A stretch of DNA of 35,974 nucleotides from Candidatus Nitrosotalea bavarica (GTDB lineage: Archaea; Thermoproteota; Nitrososphaeria; Nitrososphaerales; Nitrosopumilaceae), in contig NZ_FUYK01000004.1 of NCBI RefSeq assembly GCF_900167955.1, forward strand, positions 1-35,974. Direction: 5' to 3'. Both the position numbers and the translations under genes were made by a program. How positions within the stretch are numbered: position 1 is the stretch's first letter; each line of letters begins with the position of its first letter. The notes below the pieces were generated by a model, which worked only from the letters and a program-made list of their open reading frames with translations, was not told the origin of the DNA and made no database searches. Positions 15,380-23,139 of the stretch are shown here, in pieces.

Positions 15380-15832
15380 ATGGCAAAGGCATATGATGTA
15401 CCAGCAGATATGTTGATTGGTAAATTATCTGATACTTTAAAGACTGAGGATATTGTACAACCAAGTTGGATCCCATTTGTTAAAACTGGTGCACATGCAG
15501 TAAAGCCTCCTCAACAAAGTGATTGGTATTACACAAGATGTGCATCTCTTCTAAGAAAAATTTACTTGCACGGTCCTATTGGAGTAAACGATCTAAGATC
15601 AATGTATGGAAGTGCAAAGCCTATTGGTTATGGAGGAGCACATCACAAAGATGCTGGTGGTTCAATAATTAGAACAGCCATACATAGTTTAGAAAAATTA
15701 GGTTATTTAGATAAAGTTGAAGGAAAAGGCAGAACAATATCTCACGCGGGTATGAAAAAACTTGATCGTCTATCAACTGAGATCTTGAATGAATTAATTG
15801 CAAAGAATCCAAATCTGAAGAAATATTCCTAG
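15380..15832 (+). CDS. rps19e: 30S ribosomal protein S19e
   Basis: The 150-residue ribosomal protein of the archaeal/eukaryotic small subunit is recognised by MAKAYDVPADMLI, WIPFVKTGAHAVKPPQQSDWYY, RCASLLRKIYLHGPIGV and the winged-helix end GGSIIRTAIHSLEKLGYL. The start was moved three codons in from the longest frame to the ATG at 15380, because S19e proteins start with this segment and a TATA box sits 27 nt upstream of it. It is followed by the PDCD5 gene after seven bases, a conserved archaeal pairing. Confidence 0.97.
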   Translation: MAKAYDVPADMLIGKLSDTLKTEDIVQPSWIPFVKTGAHAVKPPQQSDWYYTRCASLLRKIYLHGPIGVNDLRSMYGSAKPIGYGGAHHKDAGGSIIRTAIHSLEKLGYLDKVEGKGRTISHAGMKKLDRLSTEILNELIAKNPNLKKYS

Positions 15833-15839
15833 TTGTATT

Positions 15840-16118
15840 ATGAGCTCTCATAACCCAAATGATGAACGAAATCCAAGCGATGCAGAAGTTTCTGTCTTGA
15901 AGGATAATGCACTAAAAACTCTCCTAACTGCTGAAGCAAGAATGAGACTAAATAACGTTAGAATGGTTAAACCGGACCTTGCAGCAATGGTTGAAAATTA
16001 TCTCTTAGGACTCGCATCTCAGGGAAGGCTGAATTCACAAATCTCCGACGATCAGTTAAAGCAAATTTTACTGTCTATTCAACAACCCAAGCGAGATTTT
16101 AAGATTAATCGCAAGTAG
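15840..16118 (+). CDS. DNA-binding protein, PDCD5 (TFAR19) family
   Basis: This 92-residue helical-bundle protein contains the family core LLTAEARMRLNNVRMVKPDLAAMVENYLLGLASQG and a basic C-terminal tail. Archaeal members bind DNA or chaperone complexes; their cell role is not well settled. The acidic N-terminal part (NPNDERNPSDAEV) is shorter than in eukaryotes. It follows rps19e by seven bases and is very likely cotranscribed with it. Confidence 0.93.
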   Translation: MSSHNPNDERNPSDAEVSVLKDNALKTLLTAEARMRLNNVRMVKPDLAAMVENYLLGLASQGRLNSQISDDQLKQILLSIQQPKRDFKINRK

Positions 16119-16161
16119 TTCTAGGGAAAATATATTAGGGGTAAATAGAACGGTTACAAAT

Positions 16162-17211
16162 ATGAAAGCAGTTGTTTATGACAAGTATGCACCAAATGAT
16201 GATTACAAATCAATTCTAAGTGTAAAAGAAGTACCTGATCCAAAACCAAAGTCAAACGAAGTTGTTTTCCGTGTAAAGGCAGCTGCCTTAAATTATAATG
16301 ATATTTGGGGAATGCGTGGACAACCAGTTCCGGTTCCGTTACCACACATTTCTGGTTCTGATGCTTCAGGTGAAGTTACTGCAGTAGGAGAAGATGTTAC
16401 AAACTTCAAAGTTGGTGACCGAGTTGTTTCACATTCAAACATGTCATGCAGAGTTTGTGAAGCATGTACTGATGGCAGAGAATATGATTGTCTAAAGAGA
16501 AGCATTTGGGGGTTCCAGACAGGGCCATTGTGGGGTGGATTCTCTGAATTTACTCACTTACCTGAAGTCAATGTTGCAAAAATTCCAGAAGGTGTAAGCT
16601 ATGATGAAGCTGCCGCTGCATCAATGACATTACTTACTTCATGGCATATGTTAGTAGGAAGAGCAAAAATTCATCCTGGCCAAACAGTCCTTATCATGGG
16701 AGGAGGATCTGGTGTGGGAAGCTTTGGAATTCAGATTGCAAAACTGTATAATTGTAACGTTATCGCTACAGGAAGTCCAGATAAACTAGACAAACTAAAA
16801 GAACTTGGTGCAGATTTTGCTGTTGACCACAGAAAACCAGATTGGAGTAAAGAAGTAAGACAAATTGCAAAACCACTAGGTGGTATAGATATCTCATTTG
16901 ATCATATAGGTCAAACTCACTGGAATGATCAGCTCACTTTACTAAAGTATGGTGGAACCTTGGTAACATGTGGCGCAACTACTGGATATGATGCAAAAAC
17001 AGACTTGAGACATATATTCTTCAAAGGAACTAACATCTTAGGTTCTACACAGGGAACAAAAGCAGAATTAGAACAAGGATTGTACTGGATGGGTAAAAAG
17101 AAAATTAAAGCTGTAATAGATTCAGAATATAGCTTTGAAAATGCCGCAGAAGCACACACAAAAATGCTTACTGGAAAAGGATTAGTCGGCAAAATCCTAC
17201 TCAAACCATAA
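16162..17211 (+). CDS. MDR-family reductase, crotonyl/acryloyl-CoA reductase-like
   Basis: The 349-residue medium-chain dehydrogenase has the GroES-like fold with structural zinc cysteines C96, C99, C102 and C110, and a Rossmann loop GGGSGVGSFGIQIAK near residues 180-195. The catalytic zinc Cys of alcohol dehydrogenases is absent: the segment reads NYNDIWGMRG. NYNDIW, HISGSDASGEV and IWGFQT...GGFSEFTH are close to crotonyl-CoA reductase/carboxylase and to acryloyl-CoA reductase rather than to alcohol dehydrogenases. In a 3-hydroxypropionate/4-hydroxybutyrate autotroph an NADPH-dependent acryloyl-CoA reductase is needed, so this is a candidate; quinone oxidoreductase is the alternative. A CitE-like gene follows 13 bases later on the same strand. 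Confidence 0.85.
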   Translation: MKAVVYDKYAPNDDYKSILSVKEVPDPKPKSNEVVFRVKAAALNYNDIWGMRGQPVPVPLPHISGSDASGEVTAVGEDVTNFKVGDRVVSHSNMSCRVCEACTDGREYDCLKRSIWGFQTGPLWGGFSEFTHLPEVNVAKIPEGVSYDEAAAASMTLLTSWHMLVGRAKIHPGQTVLIMGGGSGVGSFGIQIAKLYNCNVIATGSPDKLDKLKELGADFAVDHRKPDWSKEVRQIAKPLGGIDISFDHIGQTHWNDQLTLLKYGGTLVTCGATTGYDAKTDLRHIFFKGTNILGSTQGTKAELEQGLYWMGKKKIKAVIDSEYSFENAAEAHTKMLTGKGLVGKILLKP

Positions 17212-17224
17212 ATAAATTTTATTT

Positions 17225-18082
17225 ATGGCAAGACTCCTTCGTAGTCTCTTATTTGTTCCAGGTAATAATAGCCGCTTTTTAGAAAAAGCAAAATCATTAC
17301 GTGCTGACATTATTTGTTTTGATCTAGAAGATTCAGTACCTTTTGACGAAAAAAAATTGGCAAGAAATTTGATAAAAAACGCACTACAAAATAGATCAGA
17401 GTATAATTCCGAAATCTACGTAAGAACAAATTCTCCAATATCTGGACTGATACCTGATGACCTAAAAGAAATTATTCAAAAAGGTATTGATGGTATTGTG
17501 ATTCCAAAAGTAGACACTGCAAGTGATATAAAAAAAATTGAAAAAACTATGATTGGATTAGAAAAGAAACGTAAACTAAAACCTATTGAGATCATTGCAT
17601 CAATAGAATCTACTAAAGGTGTTGTAAACTCTTATGCTATAGCCTCATCCAGTAAAAGAGTCTCTGCATTGGTCTTTGGAGTGTTTGATTTGTTAAATGA
17701 TCTGGGTGTTGAGTACACAACGAATCCAGAAGGAGCTGTATATTCAAGAACAAAAATTCCAGTAGATGCAAAGGCTGCGGGAAAATATGCAATTGATGCA
17801 ATCTGGCAAGACATTGATGATGCTGTAGGATTGGAACATGATTCCATCGCTGCCAAAAACTTGGGATATGGGGGCAAAAGCATTATTCATCCAAATCAAA
17901 TTGATATTGTTCATAAAGTATTCTATCCCACTTCCTCAGAAATAGAATGGGCAAAAAAAGTTATCAACGCATATGATTTAGCCAAAAAAAATAAAAAAGG
18001 GGCTACAACAGTTGACAGAAAAATGATTGATGAAGTACATTACAAGAGAGCAGCAACTCTACTAAATTCAATAAAAAAATAA
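17225..18082 (+). CDS. HpcH/HpaI-family aldolase/lyase, CitE-like (citryl- or malyl-CoA lyase-like)
   Basis: The 285-residue TIM-barrel protein has the CitE signatures: RSLLFVPGNN at the N-terminus, CFDLEDSVP (residues 31-39), the Mg-binding Glu in ASIESTKGV and Asp in FGVFDLLNDLG, and GGKSIIHPNQI near the C-terminus. Members cleave or form C-C bonds in CoA thioesters such as malyl-CoA, citramalyl-CoA or citryl-CoA. No citrate lyase alpha or gamma subunit is nearby, so a stand-alone acyl-CoA lyase is more likely than citrate lyase. The gene follows the acyl-CoA-reductase-like gene closely, which suggests joint CoA-ester metabolism. Exact substrate unknown. Confidence 0.88.
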   Translation: MARLLRSLLFVPGNNSRFLEKAKSLRADIICFDLEDSVPFDEKKLARNLIKNALQNRSEYNSEIYVRTNSPISGLIPDDLKEIIQKGIDGIVIPKVDTASDIKKIEKTMIGLEKKRKLKPIEIIASIESTKGVVNSYAIASSSKRVSALVFGVFDLLNDLGVEYTTNPEGAVYSRTKIPVDAKAAGKYAIDAIWQDIDDAVGLEHDSIAAKNLGYGGKSIIHPNQIDIVHKVFYPTSSEIEWAKKVINAYDLAKKNKKGATTVDRKMIDEVHYKRAATLLNSIKK

Positions 18083-18180
18083 TCAATATGTCAAGAAAGT
18101 TGAATATATGACCTGGCTACAGATATATCTATTATTTGATAAACATAAATCATCTAGATGCAAATAAGAATTCATTAATC

Positions 18181-18771
18181 ATGTTTACTGGAGTAATTGA
18201 AGGCTTGGGCAATATTGTACGATTTGATAAAAAAACAAGTAACCGTAGTGCTGCAAAAATGAAAATAAAACTAGGTAAAATTGCAAAAGGACTCAAAATC
18301 GGAGATAGTGTTGCAATAAATGGTGTATGTCTTACTGCAATAAATATTTCAAAAGATGTTGCAGAATTTGAAATGGTTGGTGAAACAATACAAAAAACTA
18401 ATCTTGGAATCCTGCAAAGTGGTAATAAAGTCAATATTGAAAGAAGTCTTAAAGTTGGTGAGCGACTTGAGGGACACTTTGTATTGGGTCATGTTGATGG
18501 TGTGGGCATAATTTCTAAAATGGATAAACAACCAAATCAAATAAAAATATGGACAAAAGTTCCAAAAGAATTATCAAAATACATAATCAAAAAAGGTTCT
18601 GTTACAGTTGATGGTATTAGTCTAACAGTTGTTGATGTACTCAAAGATCAATTTTCAGTTTCAATAATACCACATACCCTGAAAATAACTAATCTAAGTT
18701 ACAAAAAAGTTGGAGATAAAGTTAATATTGAAACTGATATACTTGGAAAATATATTTTATCTGCTGGCTAG
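18181..18771 (+). CDS. ribE: Riboflavin synthase, bacterial type (two lumazine-binding repeats)
   Basis: The 196-residue enzyme dismutates two 6,7-dimethyl-8-ribityllumazine molecules into riboflavin. It has two homologous beta-barrel halves: residues 1-97 starting MFTGVIEGLG with GDSVAINGVCLT, and 98-196 with EGHFVLGHVDGVG and GSVTVDGISLTVV. The start was moved 15 codons in from the longest frame to the ATG giving the invariant MFTG. This is the bacterial/eukaryotic fold; most Euryarchaeota and Crenarchaeota instead use an unrelated archaeal riboflavin synthase related to RibH. The next gene, ribB, starts 72 bases on and has its own TATA box, so ribE may be a separate unit from the rest of the cluster. 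Confidence 0.95.
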   Translation: MFTGVIEGLGNIVRFDKKTSNRSAAKMKIKLGKIAKGLKIGDSVAINGVCLTAINISKDVAEFEMVGETIQKTNLGILQSGNKVNIERSLKVGERLEGHFVLGHVDGVGIISKMDKQPNQIKIWTKVPKELSKYIIKKGSVTVDGISLTVVDVLKDQFSVSIIPHTLKITNLSYKKVGDKVNIETDILGKYILSAG

Positions 18772-18786
18772 TTACTTACCACTATT

Positions 18787-18800
18787 TTGGTAATTACCAA
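18787..18800. promoter_or_regulatory. Perfect 14-bp palindrome upstream of the ribB promoter
   Basis: TTGGTAATTACCAA reads the same on both strands. It lies 13 bases before the TATA box of ribB, in the only sizeable gap of the riboflavin cluster, where a dimeric regulator could bind. Archaeal riboflavin genes are known to be controlled by RbkR (a riboflavin-kinase/HTH protein) in several lineages; whether this is such a site is inference. Confidence 0.45.
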
Positions 18801-18813
18801 TTTTCTAGTAAAG

Positions 18814-18820
18814 TTTATAA
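18814..18820 (+). promoter_or_regulatory. TATA box of ribB operon (leaderless)
   Basis: TTTATAA is centred 27 nt before the ATG of ribB at 18844. It would drive the five tightly packed genes ribB to arfC. Confidence 0.55.
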
Positions 18821-18843
18821 CAATAATGAAAAGCTGATCATGT

Positions 18844-19524
18844 ATGTCCTTAGAAGAATCTATTTCATCGCTTAGACGCGGTGATTTTATTTTACTACAT
18901 GATGGGGGTAAACGTGAAAATGAAGTAGATATGGTAATTGCAGCAGAATTTGTAACTCCTGAACATATAGCACGTATGCGTAATGATGCGGGAGGACTAA
19001 TTTGTATGTCCATAAATCATGAATTTGCAACTAGTTTAGGTCTTGATTATATGCATGAAATTTTATCTACTTCTCAAAAGTTTGATTCAGAATCAAAGAA
19101 GATGATTATTGGTACTGCTCCATATGGAGATAGACCGTCTTTCTCAATCTCGATTAATCATAAAAATACATTCACTGGAATAACTGACAAAGATAGAGCA
19201 TTAACAATTTCTGAAATGGCAAAATTATGCAACAGTGAAAATGATAAGAAAAAAGAAATTTTCAATTCTACCTTTAAGACACCTGGTCATGTTCCAATGC
19301 TTATTGCTTCAGAAGGGTTATTATCAAATAGACTTGGACATACTGAGATGTCAATTTATTTAATGAAACTTGCAGGACTAACACCAGTTACAGTAATCTG
19401 TGAAATGTTGGATTCTCAAACATATACTGCGTTATCTACCGAAAAAGCTAAACAATATGCTATAGCTAACACCATGCCATATTTTGATGGAACTGAGCTT
19501 GTTAAATTTGCAAAGGAGCATTGA
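18844..19524 (+). CDS. ribB: 3,4-dihydroxy-2-butanone 4-phosphate synthase
   Basis: The 226-residue enzyme makes the four-carbon unit of riboflavin (and formate) from ribulose 5-phosphate, with Mg2+. Visible family features are LRRGDFILLHDGGKRENEVDM with the acidic metal/substrate loop, NDAGGLICMSI, FTGITDKDRALTI, and NRLGHTEMSIYLMKLAGLTPVTVICEML with the catalytic His and Glu. Length suits a stand-alone RibB with no GTP cyclohydrolase II fusion, in line with the use of GTP cyclohydrolase III downstream. ATG start is fixed by a TATA box 27 nt upstream. Its stop overlaps the first possible ribH start. Confidence 0.95.
   Translation: MSLEESISSLRRGDFILLHDGGKRENEVDMVIAAEFVTPEHIARMRNDAGGLICMSINHEFATSLGLDYMHEILSTSQKFDSESKKMIIGTAPYGDRPSFSISINHKNTFTGITDKDRALTISEMAKLCNSENDKKKEIFNSTFKTPGHVPMLIASEGLLSNRLGHTEMSIYLMKLAGLTPVTVICEMLDSQTYTALSTEKAKQYAIANTMPYFDGTELVKFAKEH
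19515..19518 (+). promoter_or_regulatory. Shine-Dalgarno-like site deciding the ribH start
   Basis: GGAG at the very end of ribB stands eight bases before TTG at 19527 but only two before the earlier TTG at 19521. The spacing therefore favours 19527 as the translation start of ribH. Confidence 0.45.
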
Positions 19525-19526
19525 TT

Positions 19527-19961
19527 TTGAATATTGCTATTGTTGTATCCGAGTTTAATAGTGAAGTAACTTCAAAAATGCTGGAATTGGCTACCGAAAA
19601 GGCAAAAATATTGAAGATGAACGTAAAATATACCTGTAAAGTACCTGGTGTATTTGATATGCCTCTTATAATTGACAAATTATTGCAAAAAAAAGATGTT
19701 GATGCTGTCATAACTCTAGGTGCAGTAATCAAAGGACAGACCAAACATGATGAACTAATTTCAAATGTTACTGCAAAAGCACTAGTAGAACTTTCAATAA
19801 AATATCAAAAACCTGTAACATTGGGAATAACAGGACCCGGAATGAGTGATAGACAGGCACATCAGAGAATACGACCCGTATCTGAGAGAGCTGTAGAGGC
19901 TGCAAAGAAATTATCTGAAGAACTTGAGAAAATTAAAAATGATTCAACTAACCATAATTAA
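19527..19961 (+). CDS. ribH: 6,7-dimethyl-8-ribityllumazine synthase
   Basis: The 144-residue enzyme joins 5-amino-6-ribitylaminouracil with dihydroxybutanone phosphate. Signatures are NIAIVVSEFNSEVTSKMLE (start of the fold and substrate loop), VPGVFDMPLII, and AVITLGAVIKGQTKHDELIS carrying the catalytic His. Family members assemble into pentamers or 60-mers. The start is TTG at 19527, chosen for the upstream GGAG; the longer frame adds two residues. It overlaps the next gene, gch3, by 23 bases. The enzyme product is the substrate of RibE encoded upstream. Confidence 0.94.
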   Translation: MNIAIVVSEFNSEVTSKMLELATEKAKILKMNVKYTCKVPGVFDMPLIIDKLLQKKDVDAVITLGAVIKGQTKHDELISNVTAKALVELSIKYQKPVTLGITGPGMSDRQAHQRIRPVSERAVEAAKKLSEELEKIKNDSTNHN

Positions 19962-20691
19962 GATCACTGGATACGGACCATGGACTCTAACCTTGGGCAG
20001 TGATAGAGAACATAGACTTCAGATGCTCCAAGCATCATTATACAAAGAAATACAAAATTTGTTTTCAGAAAGAAACTGTCTTGCATTTCCTAACCGATTT
20101 GATGAAATCTTTGTAATAACTAACAGTCTTTCAATTGATGATCATATAGAAATTCAAAAACAACTTGTAAAGTCGTTTGAGTTGGGGTTGTCAATGTCTA
20201 TAGGACAAGGTAATACTCCATTTGAAGCAAGTTCTAATGCTGACCAGGCAAGACGTACTAATATAATGTTAAGTAAGGATCATAATATTTTTGGATTCCC
20301 ACTAGGAAAAGACGAAAATTCAATCCGGATTATACACATGGATGTAGATGGTTCTACTTCAGTCTCTGCAAAAAAGTCACCCTATGAAGTATCATTACTT
20401 ATTATCAAATTATATTCAGAAATGTCAGAATTTTTCCTACAAAGAAATTCTCTTACATTTTTCATGGGAGGAGATAATTTTATGATAATAAGTTCAAGTG
20501 TGAATAAAGATGAAATAATAAAGTTTCTTGAAATTGTGAAACAAAAATATGATATTTCATTTAACTGTGGAATTGGAACAGCAAAGACTGGAAGAGATGC
20601 AGCCAAATTAGCTACTCAATCATTAGATAAGATTCGTGAACTGAGAGATTCAGGAAAAAGAGAGACCCGAATTCTAGAGATAACATGCTGA
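19939..20691 (+). CDS. gch3: GTP cyclohydrolase III (IIa), archaeal riboflavin/F420 type
   Basis: From the ATG at 19939 the protein has 250 residues and begins MIQLTIIKITGYGPWTLTLG, the hallmark N-terminus of archaeal GTP cyclohydrolase III (ArfA). The fold is two palm-like half-domains; the second carries the metal site HMDVDGST and FFMGGDNF. It hydrolyses GTP to the formylamino-pyrimidine (FAPy) nucleotide, retaining the formyl group, unlike bacterial RibA. That chemistry requires a separate deformylase. The longest frame starts five codons earlier at TTG, but family members start at MIQLT-like residues. The gene overlaps ribH by 23 bases and the amidohydrolase by seven, so it is translationally coupled. 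Confidence 0.94.
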   Translation: MIQLTIIKITGYGPWTLTLGSDREHRLQMLQASLYKEIQNLFSERNCLAFPNRFDEIFVITNSLSIDDHIEIQKQLVKSFELGLSMSIGQGNTPFEASSNADQARRTNIMLSKDHNIFGFPLGKDENSIRIIHMDVDGSTSVSAKKSPYEVSLLIIKLYSEMSEFFLQRNSLTFFMGGDNFMIISSSVNKDEIIKFLEIVKQKYDISFNCGIGTAKTGRDAAKLATQSLDKIRELRDSGKRETRILEITC

Positions 20692-21875
20692 TAAAAAATG
20701 TCAGTCTTCTTTATGGTAGAGAACTAGAGTATATTCAAAATGCTCATGTAAGAATCACTGGAAAATACATTGGACCAATAGGGACAAAACTCTCACCTCA
20801 TAAAGATGAGCAGGTACTTGACTGCGAAGGTCTACTAATGATGCCTGGGCTAATTAACTCGCATACTCATATTGGGGATTCTATAGCAAAAGACATAGGC
20901 ATAGACTCTGACGTTGAGGAAAAGATACATCCAGTTAGTGGGTTCAAACAAAAAATTCTCAAGAATTCTAATAAATCACATCTGGCAAGTTTTATAAAAA
21001 ATTCATGCATTTCAATGATTAGAAAAGGCATAACAACATTCATTGATTTTCGAGAAGGTGGTATTGAGGGAATTAATCTATTAAAAAATACCATATCAGA
21101 TATTCCAATAAGGCCTATCATCTTGGGAAGAATTGAATATTATCAAGATTCAAAATCTATCAAGAATAATACATCTATACCAGAAGCAAGAAAACTAGAT
21201 CTAAAAAATCTTCTAACTAACTGTGATGGACTTGGAATCAGTGGTCCAAATGAATTTAGTAATTCTGCATTAAGATATTTTGCAACAACAAGAAAGATTC
21301 GTGCTATACATTCAGCCGAGACTGAAGAAAGTAAAAAAATATCTCAAAAGATATGTGAAAAAACTGAGACTCAAAGAGCCCTCCTTTCAAAACCAAACTT
21401 TTTGGTTCATATGACTTATGCCTCAAAAAAAGATCTTGCAATTGTATCTAAAAACAAGATAAACATTGTCATATGTCCAAGAGCAAATGGTTCTCTTGCA
21501 GAAGGTATTCCTGATGTAAATCTAATGCTTGATACTGGTTGTAATGTAGCAATTGGAACTGATAATGTTATGATAAACTCACCTGATATGTTCAGAGAGA
21601 TGGATTATCTCTGGAAAGTCTCAATGGGTATTAAGAAAAAACGACTAATGCCAAAAAATATACTTCAAATGGCCACGACAAACGCTTCAAATCTTTTAGG
21701 TAGTAAAATAGGAATTATTCAAAATAATAAAATAGCAGACTGTATATTTATTGAAAAACATTCAATTGATTTAGAACCAATGCATAATCCTCATGCCTCA
21801 ATAGTTCAACGTGCTTCGGAAAATACAATAAAAGCAGTAATGTATGAAGGAAAATTAGTTCATGGTAAAATCTAG
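20685..21875 (+). CDS. Amidohydrolase (cytosine/guanine deaminase-like) in riboflavin operon
   Basis: The 396-residue protein is a metal-dependent amidohydrolase. Its active-site set is H60-x-H62 (INSHTHIGD), H209 and E212 (AIHSAET), H242 (LVHMTYAS) and D293 (AIGTDN), with CPRANGSLAEG before the Asp. The H-x-x-E pair and CP.(S/A)N motif are typical of the purine/pyrimidine/triazine deaminase branch. The gene is locked between gch3 (seven-base overlap) and arfC (14-base overlap). In the archaeal pathway the intermediates between these enzymes must lose a formyl group and later an amino group; the deaminase has, to my knowledge, not been assigned in archaea. This protein is a strong positional candidate for deamination, or alternatively deformylation. 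Confidence 0.9.
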   Translation: MLIKNVSLLYGRELEYIQNAHVRITGKYIGPIGTKLSPHKDEQVLDCEGLLMMPGLINSHTHIGDSIAKDIGIDSDVEEKIHPVSGFKQKILKNSNKSHLASFIKNSCISMIRKGITTFIDFREGGIEGINLLKNTISDIPIRPIILGRIEYYQDSKSIKNNTSIPEARKLDLKNLLTNCDGLGISGPNEFSNSALRYFATTRKIRAIHSAETEESKKISQKICEKTETQRALLSKPNFLVHMTYASKKDLAIVSKNKINIVICPRANGSLAEGIPDVNLMLDTGCNVAIGTDNVMINSPDMFREMDYLWKVSMGIKKKRLMPKNILQMATTNASNLLGSKIGIIQNNKIADCIFIEKHSIDLEPMHNPHASIVQRASENTIKAVMYEGKLVHGKI

Positions 21876-22506
21876 ACCTTACGTAATAATTAGTGCTGCT
21901 ATGAGTATAGATGGAAAATTAGCTACTCGTACGGGAAGATCTAATCTTTCATCCAAAAAAGATTTGATACGAGTTCATAAACTCAGAAAGACAGTTGATG
22001 CAATACTTGTGGGGAAAAATACGATAAGTATTGATGATCCTTTACTTACTGTCAGATATGTAAAAGGAAAAAACCCAATTCGTATAATTCTTGATTCAAA
22101 GGGAAGTTTATCTCCTAAATCTAGAGTGATAGAAACCGCAAAAAAAATTTCTACTATACTCGTGATATCGGAAAATGCTCCAAGAAAGGTTGAGAGATTC
22201 ATTGCAAAAGGAGTTGAAATAATAAGATGTGGAAAAAATAAAATTGATTTAAAGAAATTATTAGAAATACTAGGAAAAAAAGGAATCAAAAGAATTCTTG
22301 TTGAAGGAGGAGGTACAACAAACTGGTATTTTTTCAAGGAAAAACTAGTGGATGAAATCATACTAACAGTTACACCATATGTTCTTGGAGGTAGTACGGC
22401 AATTTCTCTAGTTGAAGGTGACGGTTTTGGAGAAATACCTGATTCCTTTAAATTAAAAAAGATTGAGAAAATACAAAATGAAATAGTTTTACATTATACT
22501 TGTTAG
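21862..22506 (+). CDS. arfC: 2,5-diamino-6-ribosylamino-pyrimidinone 5'-phosphate reductase (RibD C-domain type)
   Basis: The 214-residue NAD(P)H enzyme reduces the ribosyl side chain to ribityl in riboflavin (and F420) biosynthesis. Signatures are RPYVIISAAMSIDGKLAT at the N-terminus, ILVGKNTISIDDPLLTVR, and ILVEGGGTTNWYFF near residue 150. It is the reductase domain only: the N-terminal zinc deaminase domain of bacterial RibD is absent, so deamination must come from another protein. The gene overlaps the amidohydrolase by 14 bases and, at its 3' end, the opposing TFE gene by four bases. It is the last gene of the ribB operon. Confidence 0.94.
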   Translation: MVKSRPYVIISAAMSIDGKLATRTGRSNLSSKKDLIRVHKLRKTVDAILVGKNTISIDDPLLTVRYVKGKNPIRIILDSKGSLSPKSRVIETAKKISTILVISENAPRKVERFIAKGVEIIRCGKNKIDLKKLLEILGKKGIKRILVEGGGTTNWYFFKEKLVDEIILTVTPYVLGGSTAISLVEGDGFGEIPDSFKLKKIEKIQNEIVLHYTC

Positions 22507-23012
22507 TGCTTTAGATCATCACGTAGTTGGTCAATTTTGACTTGTAATGCTTTCTTGAGTTTTTCATTTCTTGAAAGATTGACTAATTTTCCACAAGTTG
22601 GGCATTTGAATGAGAGATCAAGAGCTTTTTCAAAGGTTAGTTTTTGACAGTCTTCATTTCCACAATGATAAAAGTCTGCAGAGTTTTCATAATCTACTCT
22701 ATGTTGTAATCTTTCTACAATTTTTTTCTTTTGATTCTCAATGAAATTATCTACCTCATCTCTTCTTGCTCTCCATCTATAGACAAACCACCCTTTCTTT
22801 TCGTCCTTTACTCTTATTCCTGTTATCAAGGCTTTACCAAAAAGATCATACAAAACCTTCCTAACTATGTTGATTCTAAGTCCAGTTGAACTTGCAATTT
22901 CTTCATCAGTGGCATCCTCTGTGTTAAGCAAAGAACGTGCAACTTTGAGATACTCATCTCCACCAATTAATGCAGCAATTTTTACAAAAGGATCCTCATG
23001 TTCAACAGACAT
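22503..23012 (-). CDS. tfe: Transcription factor TFE alpha subunit (TFIIE-alpha homologue)
   Basis: The 169-residue general transcription factor assists promoter opening by archaeal RNA polymerase. It has an N-terminal winged helix (residues about 8-85, YLKVARSLLN...DEEIASSTGLRINIVRKVLYDLF, wing GWFVYRW), a helical linker and a C-terminal zinc ribbon with C117, C122, C137 and C140 (HCGNEDC...FKCPTCG). Length and order match archaeal TFE. The ATG start has a TATA-like TTAAATAT centred 27 nt upstream. The gene converges on arfC with a four-base overlap. Confidence 0.96.
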   Translation of the reverse strand: MSVEHEDPFVKIAALIGGDEYLKVARSLLNTEDATDEEIASSTGLRINIVRKVLYDLFGKALITGIRVKDEKKGWFVYRWRARRDEVDNFIENQKKKIVERLQHRVDYENSADFYHCGNEDCQKLTFEKALDLSFKCPTCGKLVNLSRNEKLKKALQVKIDQLRDDLKH

Positions 23013-23035
23013 TGTACATTTCCTTCCTGATATCC

Positions 23036-23043
23036 ATATTTAA
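23036..23043 (-). promoter_or_regulatory. TATA box of tfe (leaderless)
   Basis: On the minus strand TTAAATAT is centred about 27 nt before the tfe ATG at 23012, giving a leaderless transcript. Confidence 0.5.
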
Positions 23044-23139
23044 TCAATGGTTTTAAACCTGTTTTTTATTTAATATGTAGTTATCAAATTGATAATCAAT
23101 CCGTGACACTTTTACTTGGAAGAATTTACTGTAAATGTG

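Noticed and set aside
21975-22361. 128-residue minus-strand frame inside arfC
   Set aside because: Antisense of a well-supported reductase; composition is low-complexity hydrophobic and no start signal fits.
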